DNA from: an uncultured Clostridia bacterium
Lineage (GTDB): Bacteria > Bacillota > Clostridia > Oscillospirales > Ruminococcaceae
DNA: 45,678 bases
Direction of reading: 5' to 3'
Assembly (NCBI GenBank): GCA_947625195.1
Contig: CANQNK010000017.1
Span: forward strand, 1 to 45,678
The notes under the pieces were generated by a model, which made no database searches, had not been told where the DNA came from, and saw only the letters and a list, made by a program, of their open reading frames with translations. Of this stretch, positions 7,070-15,374 are shown one piece after another (positions within the stretch are counted from its first letter, which is position 1; the number at the start of each line of letters is the position of its first letter). A program made the translations under genes and the position numbers.

Positions 7070-8407
7070 ATGGCTGATCTTCTACACCGAAGAAAACCGT
7101 TTTCGTCATTTCAGATAATAATATTCGGATTTGCCGGATTGATAATTCTGGGCACGCTTCTGCTTATGCTTCCGTTTGCGACACGCTCGGGAAACAGCGC
7201 TTCGTTTTCTGACGCAGCTTTTACTTCCACGTCGGCGGCATGCGTAACGGGACTTGTCGTGCAGGATACCGCTGCGTTCTGGTCACCGTTCGGACAGTTT
7301 GTAATAATGATGCTGATACAAATAGGCGGACTGGGAGTTATTACCGTAGCGGCAGCTATATTTATGATAACCAAAAGAAGAATAACTCTTATGCAGCGCA
7401 GCACTATGCAGGAGGCGATCTCAGCTCCCAAGGTTGGAGGGATCGTAAGATTCACCGTATTTATCATAAAGGCTGCTGTCATAATTGAGCTTTGCGGGGC
7501 AGCACTTATGTCTCCGGTGTTTATACGAGACTTCGGTGTACTCAAGGGGATATGGTTTTCGGTATTCCACTCTGTATCCGCCTTTTGTAATGCAGGCTTT
7601 GATCTTATGGGAGCACGGGCTCCGTTTTCGTCGCTGACATCATACAGCACAGAGCCGCTGATAAATCTTACGATAATGATGCTTATTGTCATCGGAGGAA
7701 TCGGCTTTTTAACGTGGGATGATGTAATTAAAAACAGATTTCACCTGAGAAGTTACAGAATGCAGAGCAAGGTAATTCTATGTACTACTACGATTCTGAT
7801 AGTACTGCCGGCGCTTTATTTTTTCTTTAGTGAATTCAGATCTCTTCCGCTTAACGACAGGGTATGGAGCTCGCTTTTCCAGTCGGTAACGCCTAGAACG
7901 GCCGGCTTTAACACGGTTGACTTACGGCTTGTCTCCGACGCGGGCCTCGGGGTTATGATGGTGCTTATGCTTGTGGGAGGCTCGCCCGGCTCTACCGCGG
8001 GGGGAATGAAAACCACCACCTTTGCGGTTTTGTTTATGACCGCCTTGGCTGTATTCAGAAGAAAAGAGCACACAAGCTGCTTTGGCAGACGCTTAAGCGA
8101 CAGTACTCTAAGAAACGCAGCAGCAATATTTATGCTGTACATAGTTCTTTTCCTCGTCGGCGCAATGCTAATCAGCGGAATTGAGGACCTACCTCTGACT
8201 CCGTGCATGTTTGAGACGGCGTCGGCAGTCGGAACGGTAGGGCTTTCGCTCGGCATAACTCACGAGCTTGGGTTGCTTTCAAGGCTGATACTGATGGCGC
8301 TTATGTTTTTTGGAAGAGTAGGCGGGCTGACGCTGATATTTGCGGCAATTTCGGGTACAAAAAAGAATGTATCGCTGCTTCCTGAGGAAAAAATAACGGT
8401 AGGGTAA
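7070..8407 (+). CDS. ktrB: KtrB/TrkH-type potassium transporter, membrane subunit
   Basis: A 445-residue polytopic membrane protein of the Trk/Ktr/HKT superfamily: four MPM repeats, each with a selectivity-filter loop. The loops can be seen as TSTSAACVTGL (near 52), SVSAFCNAGF, SVTPRTAGFN with the following gating-loop region GSPGSTAGGMKTTT, and ETASAVGTVGLS. It forms a dimeric K+ (Na+-dependent) uptake channel gated by the cytosolic KtrA ring encoded 15 bases downstream. The upstream 260 bases hold AT-rich sequence with two TATAAT-like boxes (6998 and 7017) and an inverted repeat TGCGAC/GTCGCA, but I see no c-di-AMP riboswitch. Confidence 0.92.
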   Translation: MADLLHRRKPFSSFQIIIFGFAGLIILGTLLLMLPFATRSGNSASFSDAAFTSTSAACVTGLVVQDTAAFWSPFGQFVIMMLIQIGGLGVITVAAAIFMITKRRITLMQRSTMQEAISAPKVGGIVRFTVFIIKAAVIIELCGAALMSPVFIRDFGVLKGIWFSVFHSVSAFCNAGFDLMGARAPFSSLTSYSTEPLINLTIMMLIVIGGIGFLTWDDVIKNRFHLRSYRMQSKVILCTTTILIVLPALYFFFSEFRSLPLNDRVWSSLFQSVTPRTAGFNTVDLRLVSDAGLGVMMVLMLVGGSPGSTAGGMKTTTFAVLFMTALAVFRRKEHTSCFGRRLSDSTLRNAAAIFMLYIVLFLVGAMLISGIEDLPLTPCMFETASAVGTVGLSLGITHELGLLSRLILMALMFFGRVGGLTLIFAAISGTKKNVSLLPEEKITVG

Positions 8408-8421
8408 AGGAGAAGCTTTTT

Positions 8422-9069
8422 ATGAAAACAATACTATTGATAGGTCTTGGAAGATTTGGCAGGCATATTGCGCGTAATCTTAGGGAACTCAGGCATCAGG
8501 TTATGGCAATAGATATTAAGGAGGACCGTGTTGAAGATACGCTTCCTTACGTTACAAGTGCACAGATAGGCGACAGCACAAACAGGGCGTTTTTGGAATC
8601 TTTGGGTGTGCGTAATTTTGATCTTTGCATAGTGGCAATAGGAAAGGATTTTCAAAGCTCGCTTGAGACTACCTCGCTTCTGAAGGAGCTTGATGCAAAG
8701 TTTGTGGTTTCAAGAGCCTCGCGCGATGTACAGGCGAAATTCCTTTTAAGAAACGGCGCCGATCAGGTTGTATACCCCGAAAAGCAGCTTGCAAAATGGG
8801 TTGCCATACGATACAGCTCCGACCACATTCTCGATTATATACAGCTTGACGAAGAACACGCGATACTCGAGGTTGATGTACCGCAGGATTGGATAGGAAA
8901 GACCATCGATCAGATAGACATAAGAAGAAAATACAACATAAACATTCTCGCAATCAAGGAAGACGGAAAAATGAGTATAAACTTTACTCCTGATACGGTT
9001 TTGTCGAATCAATACACGCTGCTGGTTCTGGGAGAATATAAGGTCATGCAAAAGTGCTTTCACACATAA
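8422..9069 (+). CDS. ktrA: KtrA potassium uptake regulatory subunit (RCK)
   Basis: A 215-residue cytosolic protein with an N-terminal Rossmann RCK_N domain and a C-terminal RCK_C (TrkA_C) domain from about 135. The nucleotide-binding loop is GLGRFGRHIA (8-17) and the acidic residue at the end of strand 2 is Asp31 (AIDI). KtrA forms an octameric ring that binds ATP/ADP or NAD(H) and, in its RCK_C domain in many Firmicutes, c-di-AMP, and so gates KtrB. It has a clear AAAGGAGAAG site, and a strong terminator follows. Confidence 0.92.
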   Translation: MKTILLIGLGRFGRHIARNLRELRHQVMAIDIKEDRVEDTLPYVTSAQIGDSTNRAFLESLGVRNFDLCIVAIGKDFQSSLETTSLLKELDAKFVVSRASRDVQAKFLLRNGADQVVYPEKQLAKWVAIRYSSDHILDYIQLDEEHAILEVDVPQDWIGKTIDQIDIRRKYNINILAIKEDGKMSINFTPDTVLSNQYTLLVLGEYKVMQKCFHT

Positions 9070-9104
9070 CGAGCGAGCCGGCAGAAAACAGTTGGGAACG
9101 ATAA

Positions 9105-9142
9105 GCAGTATCCGAAAGTAAATTCGGGTACTGCCGTTTTTT
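9105..9142 (+). terminator. Terminator of ktrBA
   Basis: GCAGTATCC (9105-9113) pairs with GGGTACTGC (9126-9134), nine pairs with one T-G, followed by TTTTTT. Confidence 0.85.
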
Positions 9143-9239
9143 GGTCTGAATAAAAAACATAAAAAATAAAGGTTTTTTGTAATAAACAAACAATAAAAGC
9201 AAAAAATAATTTTTTAGTTATTTTGCATAAAAACGTCGC

Positions 9240-9268
9240 TTGACAATTATGCAATATTACAGTATAAT
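9240..9268 (+). promoter_or_regulatory. Consensus sigma-A promoter of glycogen phosphorylase
   Basis: Perfect TTGACA (9240-9245) and perfect TATAAT (9263-9268) with a 17-base spacer. This predicts strong constitutive transcription starting near 9275. Confidence 0.88.
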
Positions 9269-9340
9269 TATTGTGTTTAAAAGGTTTTAAGATCGTTTTA
9301 CTTAGTTTCAACGGTATGATAATAAATGGAGGTAATTGAT

Positions 9341-11842
9341 ATGGCAACAGAAAACAATGCAACAAAGGCTGAAGAGAAAAAGCCGTCAGTAAAAAAGACT
9401 GCGGCTAAGAAAACGGCGCCGGCGATAAAGCCGATAAAGCCAACTGTTAAGCTTCCTATAACTGAAAAGGTGTTTGAGGAAAAGCTTATAGACATTCTGT
9501 CGGCAGATTACAGAATCACTCCTGACAAGGCATCTGATAAGCAGATCTATGAAGCGGTTTCAACTATAATTGTGCAGCTTCTTAAGGAAAAGAGAAGGCA
9601 TTTTGTAAACAAGATACACTCCGAGGGCAAAAAGCAGGTATACTATTTGTCTATGGAGTTTTTGATGGGTCGTTCTTTAAAGACGAACCTGTATAACCTT
9701 ATGCTTAACGACATAGTTAAGAGAGTTCTCGACAAATACGGAATAAGCATAGACGGAATTTATGAGTGTGAGCCGGACGCAGGACTCGGCAACGGCGGAC
9801 TCGGACGTCTTGCGGCGTGTTATCTTGACGGACTTGCGACAGACGGATATTCAGGAATGGGATACTCAATCTGCTACGAGTTCGGTATCTTCAAGCAGCG
9901 GCTCGAGGACGGATGGCAGACAGAGCTTCCGGATAACTGGCTTCCCGGCGGAAAATCGTGGCTTGTGGAAAATTACGACAGAGCGATCGAGGTGCATTTT
10001 GACGGTGAGCTCAATGAGTACTGGGACGATCAGTACCACTGTGTAAACCATATAAACTATACGACAGTAAATGCTGTCCCGGTAGATATGTACGTTGCAG
10101 GTTACGACAGCGAAGCGGTATCAATGCTGAGACTGTGGAGAGCGGTTACTCCTTCGTTTGATATGAATATGTTCAATAAGGGCGATTACTCAAAGGCGCT
10201 CGGACAAAATATAATGGCTCAGGCTATATCAAAGGTTTTGTATCCTAACGACAACCACGCAGAGGGCAAGTCTTTAAGACTTCGCCAACAGTATTTTATG
10301 TGTGCTGCGTCTGTGGGAGATATTGTTGACAAGCATATGAGAACCTACGGCACGCTTGACAATCTGCATGAAAAGGTTGCGATACATGTAAACGATACCC
10401 ATCCGACACTGGCGATAGCAGAGCTTATGAGAATACTGCTTGACGACTGCGGATATTCATGGAACAAGGCATGGCATATCGTTACTAACACCTTTGCGTA
10501 CACGAATCACACGGTTATGGCGGAGGCACTTGAAAAGTGGGACTGCAACCTTGTTAGACAGGTTATTCCGAGAATCTTTTCGATAATAGTTGAGATAAAC
10601 AACCGCTACTGTAAGGACCTTTTTGAAAGAACTTCAGATGAGCAGAGAGTATCGAGAATGTCAATTATACAGAACAATCAGGTGAAGATGGCAAACCTCT
10701 GCGTACACGCTTCACACTCTGTAAACGGAGTTGCTAAGATTCACTCCGAGATCATTAAGCAGGACGTTTTTCATGACGAATATATTGACACCCCTAATAA
10801 GTTTAAGAATGTTACCAACGGAATAGCCTTCCGCAGATGGCTTTTGCAGTCAAATCCCGGACTTACAAATCTTTTGAGGGAAAAGATCGGAAACGAGTTT
10901 TTAAAGGATGCATCGCACCTTGCAAAGTTTAATATGTTCAAGGACGACGAAGAGACTCTTGAGCGCCTTGCGTCTATCAAGAAGGAGAATAAGGTAAGGT
11001 TTGCAAAATATGTTAAAAACCGTTACGGCACGGTACTTAACACCGATTCTATCTTTGATGTTCAGGTAAAGCGTTTGCATGAGTACAAGCGTCAGCATCT
11101 GAATGCGCTTAACATTCTGGCTCAGTACAATAATCTTTTGCAGAATCCGGATGCGGACTTCACGCCGAAGACGTACATTTTTGCGGCTAAGGCGGCTCCG
11201 GGATATTATCTTGCAAAGCAGATAATAAAGCTTATCTGGTCAATTGGCGAAGAGCTTAAGAAAAACCCGAAGATAAACGAAAAGCTTTCGGTCGTTTTCC
11301 TTGAGGATTACTGTGTATCGCTTTCTGAGATTCTCATGCCGGCAAGCGAGATCTCAGAGCAAATTTCGCTTGCTGGAACAGAGGCGTCCGGAACTGGCAA
11401 TATGAAGCAGATGCTGAACGGAGCAATAACGCTTGGCACAATGGACGGTGCAAACGTTGAGATCCACGGTGTGGTAGGAGATGAAAACATAATTACCTTC
11501 GGTATGAGCGCCGAGGAGGTAGTTTCAAGGAAGTCAAGCTACAACCCCGAAAAGTACTATAACGAAAACGGAATTATCCGTGCGGCTGTTGACAGAATGA
11601 CGGGCGGTGTAAACGGAAATTCCTTTGAAGAGGTAGCTAATTCCTTAAAACACAGCGATCCGTATATGGTGCTTGCAGATTTTGATTCTTATGCCATAGC
11701 TCAGACATACTCAAGCGAGGTGTATAAGGATCAGAAAAAGTGGCAGAAGATGAGCCTTGCGAATATTGCGGGTGCGGGAATATTCTCGGCAGACCGCTCT
11801 GTTGAGGATTACGCTAGAGACATCTGGGGACTTAAAAAGTAG
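9341..11842 (+). CDS. glgP: Glycogen/starch/alpha-glucan phosphorylase (GT35)
   Basis: An 833-residue GT35 enzyme that releases glucose-1-phosphate from alpha-1,4-glucans using pyridoxal phosphate. The PLP-lysine signature EASGTGNMKQMLNG is present with the lysine at residue 689. Other family blocks include YYLSMEFLMGR, GLGNGGLGRLAACYLD and VKRLHEYKRQ. I choose ATG 9341 over ATG 9326 because the AGGAGG-like GGAGG (9328-9332) overlaps the earlier ATG and is eight bases from the later one. Residues 1 to about 35 form an unusual Lys/Ala/Thr/Pro-rich tail (KKTAAKKTAP, IKPIKPTVK) before the phosphorylase fold. It is monocistronic, between a consensus promoter and a terminator. Confidence 0.96.
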   Translation: MATENNATKAEEKKPSVKKTAAKKTAPAIKPIKPTVKLPITEKVFEEKLIDILSADYRITPDKASDKQIYEAVSTIIVQLLKEKRRHFVNKIHSEGKKQVYYLSMEFLMGRSLKTNLYNLMLNDIVKRVLDKYGISIDGIYECEPDAGLGNGGLGRLAACYLDGLATDGYSGMGYSICYEFGIFKQRLEDGWQTELPDNWLPGGKSWLVENYDRAIEVHFDGELNEYWDDQYHCVNHINYTTVNAVPVDMYVAGYDSEAVSMLRLWRAVTPSFDMNMFNKGDYSKALGQNIMAQAISKVLYPNDNHAEGKSLRLRQQYFMCAASVGDIVDKHMRTYGTLDNLHEKVAIHVNDTHPTLAIAELMRILLDDCGYSWNKAWHIVTNTFAYTNHTVMAEALEKWDCNLVRQVIPRIFSIIVEINNRYCKDLFERTSDEQRVSRMSIIQNNQVKMANLCVHASHSVNGVAKIHSEIIKQDVFHDEYIDTPNKFKNVTNGIAFRRWLLQSNPGLTNLLREKIGNEFLKDASHLAKFNMFKDDEETLERLASIKKENKVRFAKYVKNRYGTVLNTDSIFDVQVKRLHEYKRQHLNALNILAQYNNLLQNPDADFTPKTYIFAAKAAPGYYLAKQIIKLIWSIGEELKKNPKINEKLSVVFLEDYCVSLSEILMPASEISEQISLAGTEASGTGNMKQMLNGAITLGTMDGANVEIHGVVGDENIITFGMSAEEVVSRKSSYNPEKYYNENGIIRAAVDRMTGGVNGNSFEEVANSLKHSDPYMVLADFDSYAIAQTYSSEVYKDQKKWQKMSLANIAGAGIFSADRSVEDYARDIWGLKK

Positions 11843-11860
11843 CATTTATGATATTTTATA

Positions 11861-11887
11861 AAGAGGCGGATTATGCGCCTCTTTTTT
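11861..11887 (+). terminator. Terminator of glgP
   Basis: AGAGGCG (11862-11868) pairs with CGCCTCT (11876-11882), seven-base loop, then TTTTT. Confidence 0.88.
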
Positions 11888-11934
11888 ATTATCAATGCTT
11901 TTAAATTCTTTTAATAAATTTGTGAAAAAATTTG

Positions 11935-11963
11935 TTGACATTTAACAATTTTTAATGTATAAT
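11935..11963 (+). promoter_or_regulatory. Consensus sigma-A promoter of the GH5 cellulase
   Basis: TTGACA (11935-11940) and TATAAT (11958-11963), both perfect, 17-base spacer; transcription would start near 11970. Confidence 0.88.
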
Positions 11964-11974
11964 TAAAATGCACA

Positions 11975-11989
11975 TTGACATTATGTCAA
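11975..11989. promoter_or_regulatory. Perfect 15-bp palindrome, candidate operator of the cellulase gene
   Basis: TTGACAT-T-ATGTCAA, seven-base arms around one central base, lies about 5-20 bases after the predicted start of transcription of the GH5 gene. A dimeric repressor bound here would block a promoter that is otherwise consensus. No matching regulator is encoded next to it. Confidence 0.45.
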
Positions 11990-12011
11990 AAATTATTTAG
12001 GAGGAAATAAA

Positions 12012-13856
12012 ATGTACAAGAAATCTTTACTCAAAAGACTTCTAAGTGGCATCATTGCGGCAGCGGTAACGGCTTCTCTGGCATTTACCGGTTCGGTATT
12101 TGCGGCGGATACTGCCGGCGAGGGTGCTTCTTTTGAAGACTTAAGCCAGAACGAAATAGTTGAAGCTATGGCTCCTGCTTGGAACCTCGGAAATCAGCTT
12201 GAGGCTGTGAGCGGAAGCACCCCTTCAGAAACCGCATGGGGCAACCCGACTATTACTCAAAACACCTTTAAAATGGTAAAGGACGCAGGCTTTAAAGCGG
12301 TAAGAATCCCTGTGTCTTACTTTGCAAGAATAGGCGGCGCACCGAATTATACTATTGATGCTTCATGGCTTACGAGAATCAAAGAAGTTGTTGATATGGC
12401 AATGGCAGAGGGGCTTTATGCTATAATCAATATGCACGGAGACGGATACAACTCAATGGTAAATAACGGCGCGTGGCTTTTGTGCAATGCTCCGGCAGAT
12501 GAGCAGCCTGCGATCAAGGCAAAGTATGAAGCCTGCTGGAAGCAGATCGCAACCACGTTTAAGGATTACGACGAGCATCTTATATTTGAGTCGATGAACG
12601 AGGAGTTTGACGGAGAATACTACGGTCCTCAGCTTGAATACTATCAGAACATAAACGCTTACAACCAGATTTTTGTAGATACCGTTCGTAAGACAAGCGA
12701 AAACAACTCAAAGCGCTGGCTGCTTGTTCCGGGTTGGAATACAGACATAGGCTATACAACAGGAAATTACGGCTTTGAGATACCGACAGATACAAATAGA
12801 GCGTCTTCTATCCCCGCAGATGAGCAGAGGATCATGATCTCCGTTCACTACTACAATCCTTGGAATTTCTGCGGCGAAGGTAATCGTGATAAAGATGGTA
12901 AGTTTACGAGTACTGAGTGGGGAACCGAGGCTGAAGTAAAGTCTCTTCAGGATCTGTTTACAAACTGCTACAATAAGTTTGTTGCTAAAGGCTATCCGGT
13001 TATTATAGGAGAAACAGGAGCGGTTGATAAGGATAATCTTGACAGCAGAGTTAAGTTTTATTCTGAAGTTTGTAAGAATGCAAGAAGCAGGGGAATGGTG
13101 CCTGTTGTTTGGGATAATAACGGACACGGTCAGGGAGCTGACAAGTTCGGACTGTTTAACAGAAGCACATTCGAGGTAACACAGCCTGAGATAATTGACG
13201 CTATTATGAAGGCGTATGAGGGAGATCCCCTTCCTTTTGTACCGTCGGTTCCATATACAAAGGACGAGGCACTTGGGGTTCTTTACTCTGCATCAAAGAA
13301 AGAGGCTACAATGCTTACGACCGGCACAGCCAATGATGAAGTTGCCGGAGCAACTCAGGTAAGATTGACGTTTGACTGCGCGCCCGATGTTTCGTTCAAC
13401 CAGTATTCATATTTATACGTCATCGTAGATGCTGACGGCACACAGGTGTCTGTTCAGGGCGACAGCGACGTAGTTGGAGCTTTGGGATTAAAGGCAACGG
13501 TTGATCTAAAAGAAACGCTGAAAAAAGGTGACAGCTATACAATAAAGGCGTACACTCCGTCCTGGAAAAATAACACGGAGGATTATGTATTCCTTGTAGG
13601 AAAGCTTGAATTTTTGGACGCAGACGGAAATGTTTTAAAAACTGTTGATAAAAATTCAGCGATAGTTAAGGGCGATTTTAATGGCGACGGAACAATCACC
13701 ACTTCCGATGTAGGAGTAGTAAATGCGTTTGCAACGGGTGCACTAAGCCCGACTGCTGAGCAGTTTGATGTTGCAGATATTGACGGTAACGGCCAAATTA
13801 CTACTGCGGACGTAGGAATTGTAAACAGTATAGCAAGAGGCGTATCAGTAGAATAA
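12012..13856 (+). CDS. Secreted GH5 endoglucanase with C-terminal type I dockerin
   Basis: A 614-residue secreted enzyme. It has a signal peptide (basic KKSLLKRLL, hydrophobic core, likely cleavage after VFA near 31) and a GH5 catalytic barrel (about 50-405) with acid/base Glu197 (ESMNEEF), nucleophile Glu334 (IIGETG) and the conserved HY pair (279-280). A beta-rich module follows (about 415-548) that looks like a carbohydrate-binding or immunoglobulin-like domain I cannot name. The C-terminus is a type I dockerin (553-611) with two calcium loops, DFNGDGTITTSD and DIDGNGQITTAD. The NEEF acid/base context and WNLGN start resemble GH5 subfamily 4 (endoglucanase/xyloglucanase). The dockerin implies docking to a cohesin scaffoldin encoded elsewhere. 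Confidence 0.93.
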   Translation: MYKKSLLKRLLSGIIAAAVTASLAFTGSVFAADTAGEGASFEDLSQNEIVEAMAPAWNLGNQLEAVSGSTPSETAWGNPTITQNTFKMVKDAGFKAVRIPVSYFARIGGAPNYTIDASWLTRIKEVVDMAMAEGLYAIINMHGDGYNSMVNNGAWLLCNAPADEQPAIKAKYEACWKQIATTFKDYDEHLIFESMNEEFDGEYYGPQLEYYQNINAYNQIFVDTVRKTSENNSKRWLLVPGWNTDIGYTTGNYGFEIPTDTNRASSIPADEQRIMISVHYYNPWNFCGEGNRDKDGKFTSTEWGTEAEVKSLQDLFTNCYNKFVAKGYPVIIGETGAVDKDNLDSRVKFYSEVCKNARSRGMVPVVWDNNGHGQGADKFGLFNRSTFEVTQPEIIDAIMKAYEGDPLPFVPSVPYTKDEALGVLYSASKKEATMLTTGTANDEVAGATQVRLTFDCAPDVSFNQYSYLYVIVDADGTQVSVQGDSDVVGALGLKATVDLKETLKKGDSYTIKAYTPSWKNNTEDYVFLVGKLEFLDADGNVLKTVDKNSAIVKGDFNGDGTITTSDVGVVNAFATGALSPTAEQFDVADIDGNGQITTADVGIVNSIARGVSVE

Positions 13857-13868
13857 AAGCACAGAATT

Positions 13869-13901
13869 AAGCCCCTACAGGGAAAATCTGCGGGGGCTTT
13901 T
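13869..13901 (+). terminator. Terminator of the GH5 gene
   Basis: AAGCCCC (13869-13875) pairs with GGGGCTT (13893-13899), with inner CAG/CTG pairing and a short T run. Confidence 0.8.
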
Positions 13902-14021
13902 GGCGCTGATCATAACCGTTTAGTGTTACGCCGCGTGGGGTATATTTCAAAAAACACTGCCACCATGCTGGATAAATATAATACAATGTGTAGATTTTAA
14001 CAAGCAAAGCGAGGTAAATAT

Positions 14022-14741
14022 ATGAAGAACAATGTAGTTGCGGTAATAGCAGCGGGCGGAAGAGGAGTCAGAATGGGCGCAGGCATACCGAAGCAGTATA
14101 TAAAAATAGGCGGAAAGCCTGTTGTGATACATACATTGTTAAAGTTTCTGCCGCTTGGTTTTGATAGTATATTGCTGCTTGTGCCCAATGAGTCCGTGCC
14201 GTTCGCCAAAAGAATGCTCAGGGAATACTCAATCAGCGGAGTGGATGTGATCGCTGGCGGAAAGACGAGAAACGATACAATCCTGAATGCTGTAAGCTTT
14301 CTGCGCCAAAGGGATGAGCTTGATGAAAGCACGATTCTAGTCACCCATGACAGTGTCAGACCGTTTGTAAGCGAGAAAACTATACTTGATAGCGTAAAGA
14401 CTTGCCGTGAAAAGGGCATATGTACTGCTGCGATAAAAGCCACAGATACGATTATCAGGGGAAATGCGCGGGTAACTGAGCATTTCGACAGAAGCGAAAT
14501 GCTTCAGGTGCAAACACCTCAGACATTTAACGCAATGCGGTTTGAAAGCCTTTACACATCGCTTGACGAAAGCCGAAAGCTGCTTGCTACCGATTGCACA
14601 CGACTGTTTTCTCTTGCGGGAGACAACGTCTATATTATTGAGGGAGATAAGGAGAACATTAAGCTCACATATGAAAGCGACCTCGCCTTTGCCGAAGGAT
14701 ATTTAATGTATCTTAACGGCAGCCATAAACATACAAATTAA
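14022..14741 (+). CDS. IspD/TarI-family cytidylyltransferase
   Basis: A 239-residue nucleotidyltransferase. The N-terminal AAGGRGVRMGAGIPKQY is the CTP-binding loop shared by IspD (MEP cytidylyltransferase, isoprenoid synthesis) and TarI/Bcs1 (ribitol-5-phosphate cytidylyltransferase, wall teichoic acid or capsule). THDSVRPFV, QTPQTFN and the DCTRLFSLAGDNV block resemble TarI as closely as IspD, so I leave the assignment open. No isoprenoid or teichoic acid gene lies beside it to help. Standalone, ribosome site GAGG eight bases before the ATG, terminator downstream. Confidence 0.8.
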   Translation: MKNNVVAVIAAGGRGVRMGAGIPKQYIKIGGKPVVIHTLLKFLPLGFDSILLLVPNESVPFAKRMLREYSISGVDVIAGGKTRNDTILNAVSFLRQRDELDESTILVTHDSVRPFVSEKTILDSVKTCREKGICTAAIKATDTIIRGNARVTEHFDRSEMLQVQTPQTFNAMRFESLYTSLDESRKLLATDCTRLFSLAGDNVYIIEGDKENIKLTYESDLAFAEGYLMYLNGSHKHTN

Positions 14742-14765
14742 CGGAAATCTTAAAAAATATCAAAT

Positions 14766-14797
14766 GCATCTGTTTTTGGCAGGTGCTTATTTTTTTG
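14766..14797 (+). terminator. Terminator after the cytidylyltransferase gene
   Basis: GCATCT (14766-14771) pairs with AGGTGC (14781-14786), followed by TTATTTTTTT. The stem is only six pairs but the T run is long. Confidence 0.6.
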
Positions 14798-14940
14798 TCC
14801 TTATTTATTATTAAACCTTGTATATTGTAAATAATCTGTTACAAAAAGTAAGATATATTGTTAATAATGCACGTTTGTGTGCAAATTTTGCTGCCAAATA
14901 GCCTATAAGTGAAGGGCTTTTAAAAAGAGACCTTTCAAAA

Positions 14941-14991
14941 CTTTTCCGAAGCGGGCAAAACGGGTACAGCCTGTTCGGAAAAGAGTACCCG
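14941..14991 (+). repeat. Two interleaved perfect inverted repeats upstream of the phage cassette
   Basis: CTTTTCCGAA (14941-14950) is the exact reverse complement of TTCGGAAAAG (14974-14983). CGGGTAC (14961-14967) is the exact reverse complement of GTACCCG (14985-14991). The order is a, b, a', b', which as RNA is a pseudoknot or two mutually exclusive hairpins, and as DNA is a pair of nested dyads. It ends 30 bases before the first terminase gene, where phages often place packaging signals. A further TTGTAA/TTACAA dyad (14825-14844) lies upstream. Confidence 0.6.
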
Positions 14992-15020
14992 AGCGAAACA
15001 AAATCAAAGGAGGAATTCGA

Positions 15021-15374
15021 TTGCGCAATTTTTCAGTAAGGCGTGTTTTAAAGACCGACGCAAAGGACATTGCAAAGTACGGGCTTTATAGAATAATTAC
15101 CTCGTCGCAAAAAGACCTTGCAGCCATTTCTGCGGTAAGCGAAACGTCCTCAGATTTATCAGAGCTTTATAATCTGGCAGAAGTAAAGAGAACGGACAAA
15201 TCCTGTGATGTAAAGAGCTTTGACAAACTCAAGGCGATAGAGCTTATGATAGAGATCGCACGCCTTGAACGGGAGGAGTCCGACAGCGGCGAGAGCTTTT
15301 TTAAAAGCTTTATGCAGTCCTGTGAAAAGCTTGGAGATAAAAGCATTCAGTCGGAGGAAGTGGATAAATCTTGA
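15021..15374 (+). CDS. Probable phage terminase small subunit
   Basis: A 117-residue acidic, helix-rich protein directly upstream of the large terminase, overlapping it by four bases. Its C-terminal half contains SFDKLKAIELMIEI, like the DKLKALELL helix common in PBSX-type small terminases; otherwise I recognise no fold, so the call rests mostly on position. It starts with TTG, seven bases after a perfect AAAGGAGG. Small terminases bind the packaging start site on DNA and recruit the large subunit. The paired dyads at 14941-14991 would be a natural binding site. Confidence 0.6.
   Translation: MRNFSVRRVLKTDAKDIAKYGLYRIITSSQKDLAAISAVSETSSDLSELYNLAEVKRTDKSCDVKSFDKLKAIELMIEIARLEREESDSGESFFKSFMQSCEKLGDKSIQSEEVDKS

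Noticed and set aside
7111-7692. Open frame of 193 codons on the minus strand opposite ktrB
   Set aside because: It is antisense to a well-supported membrane protein gene, has no ribosome site, and its composition mirrors the complement of hydrophobic codons.
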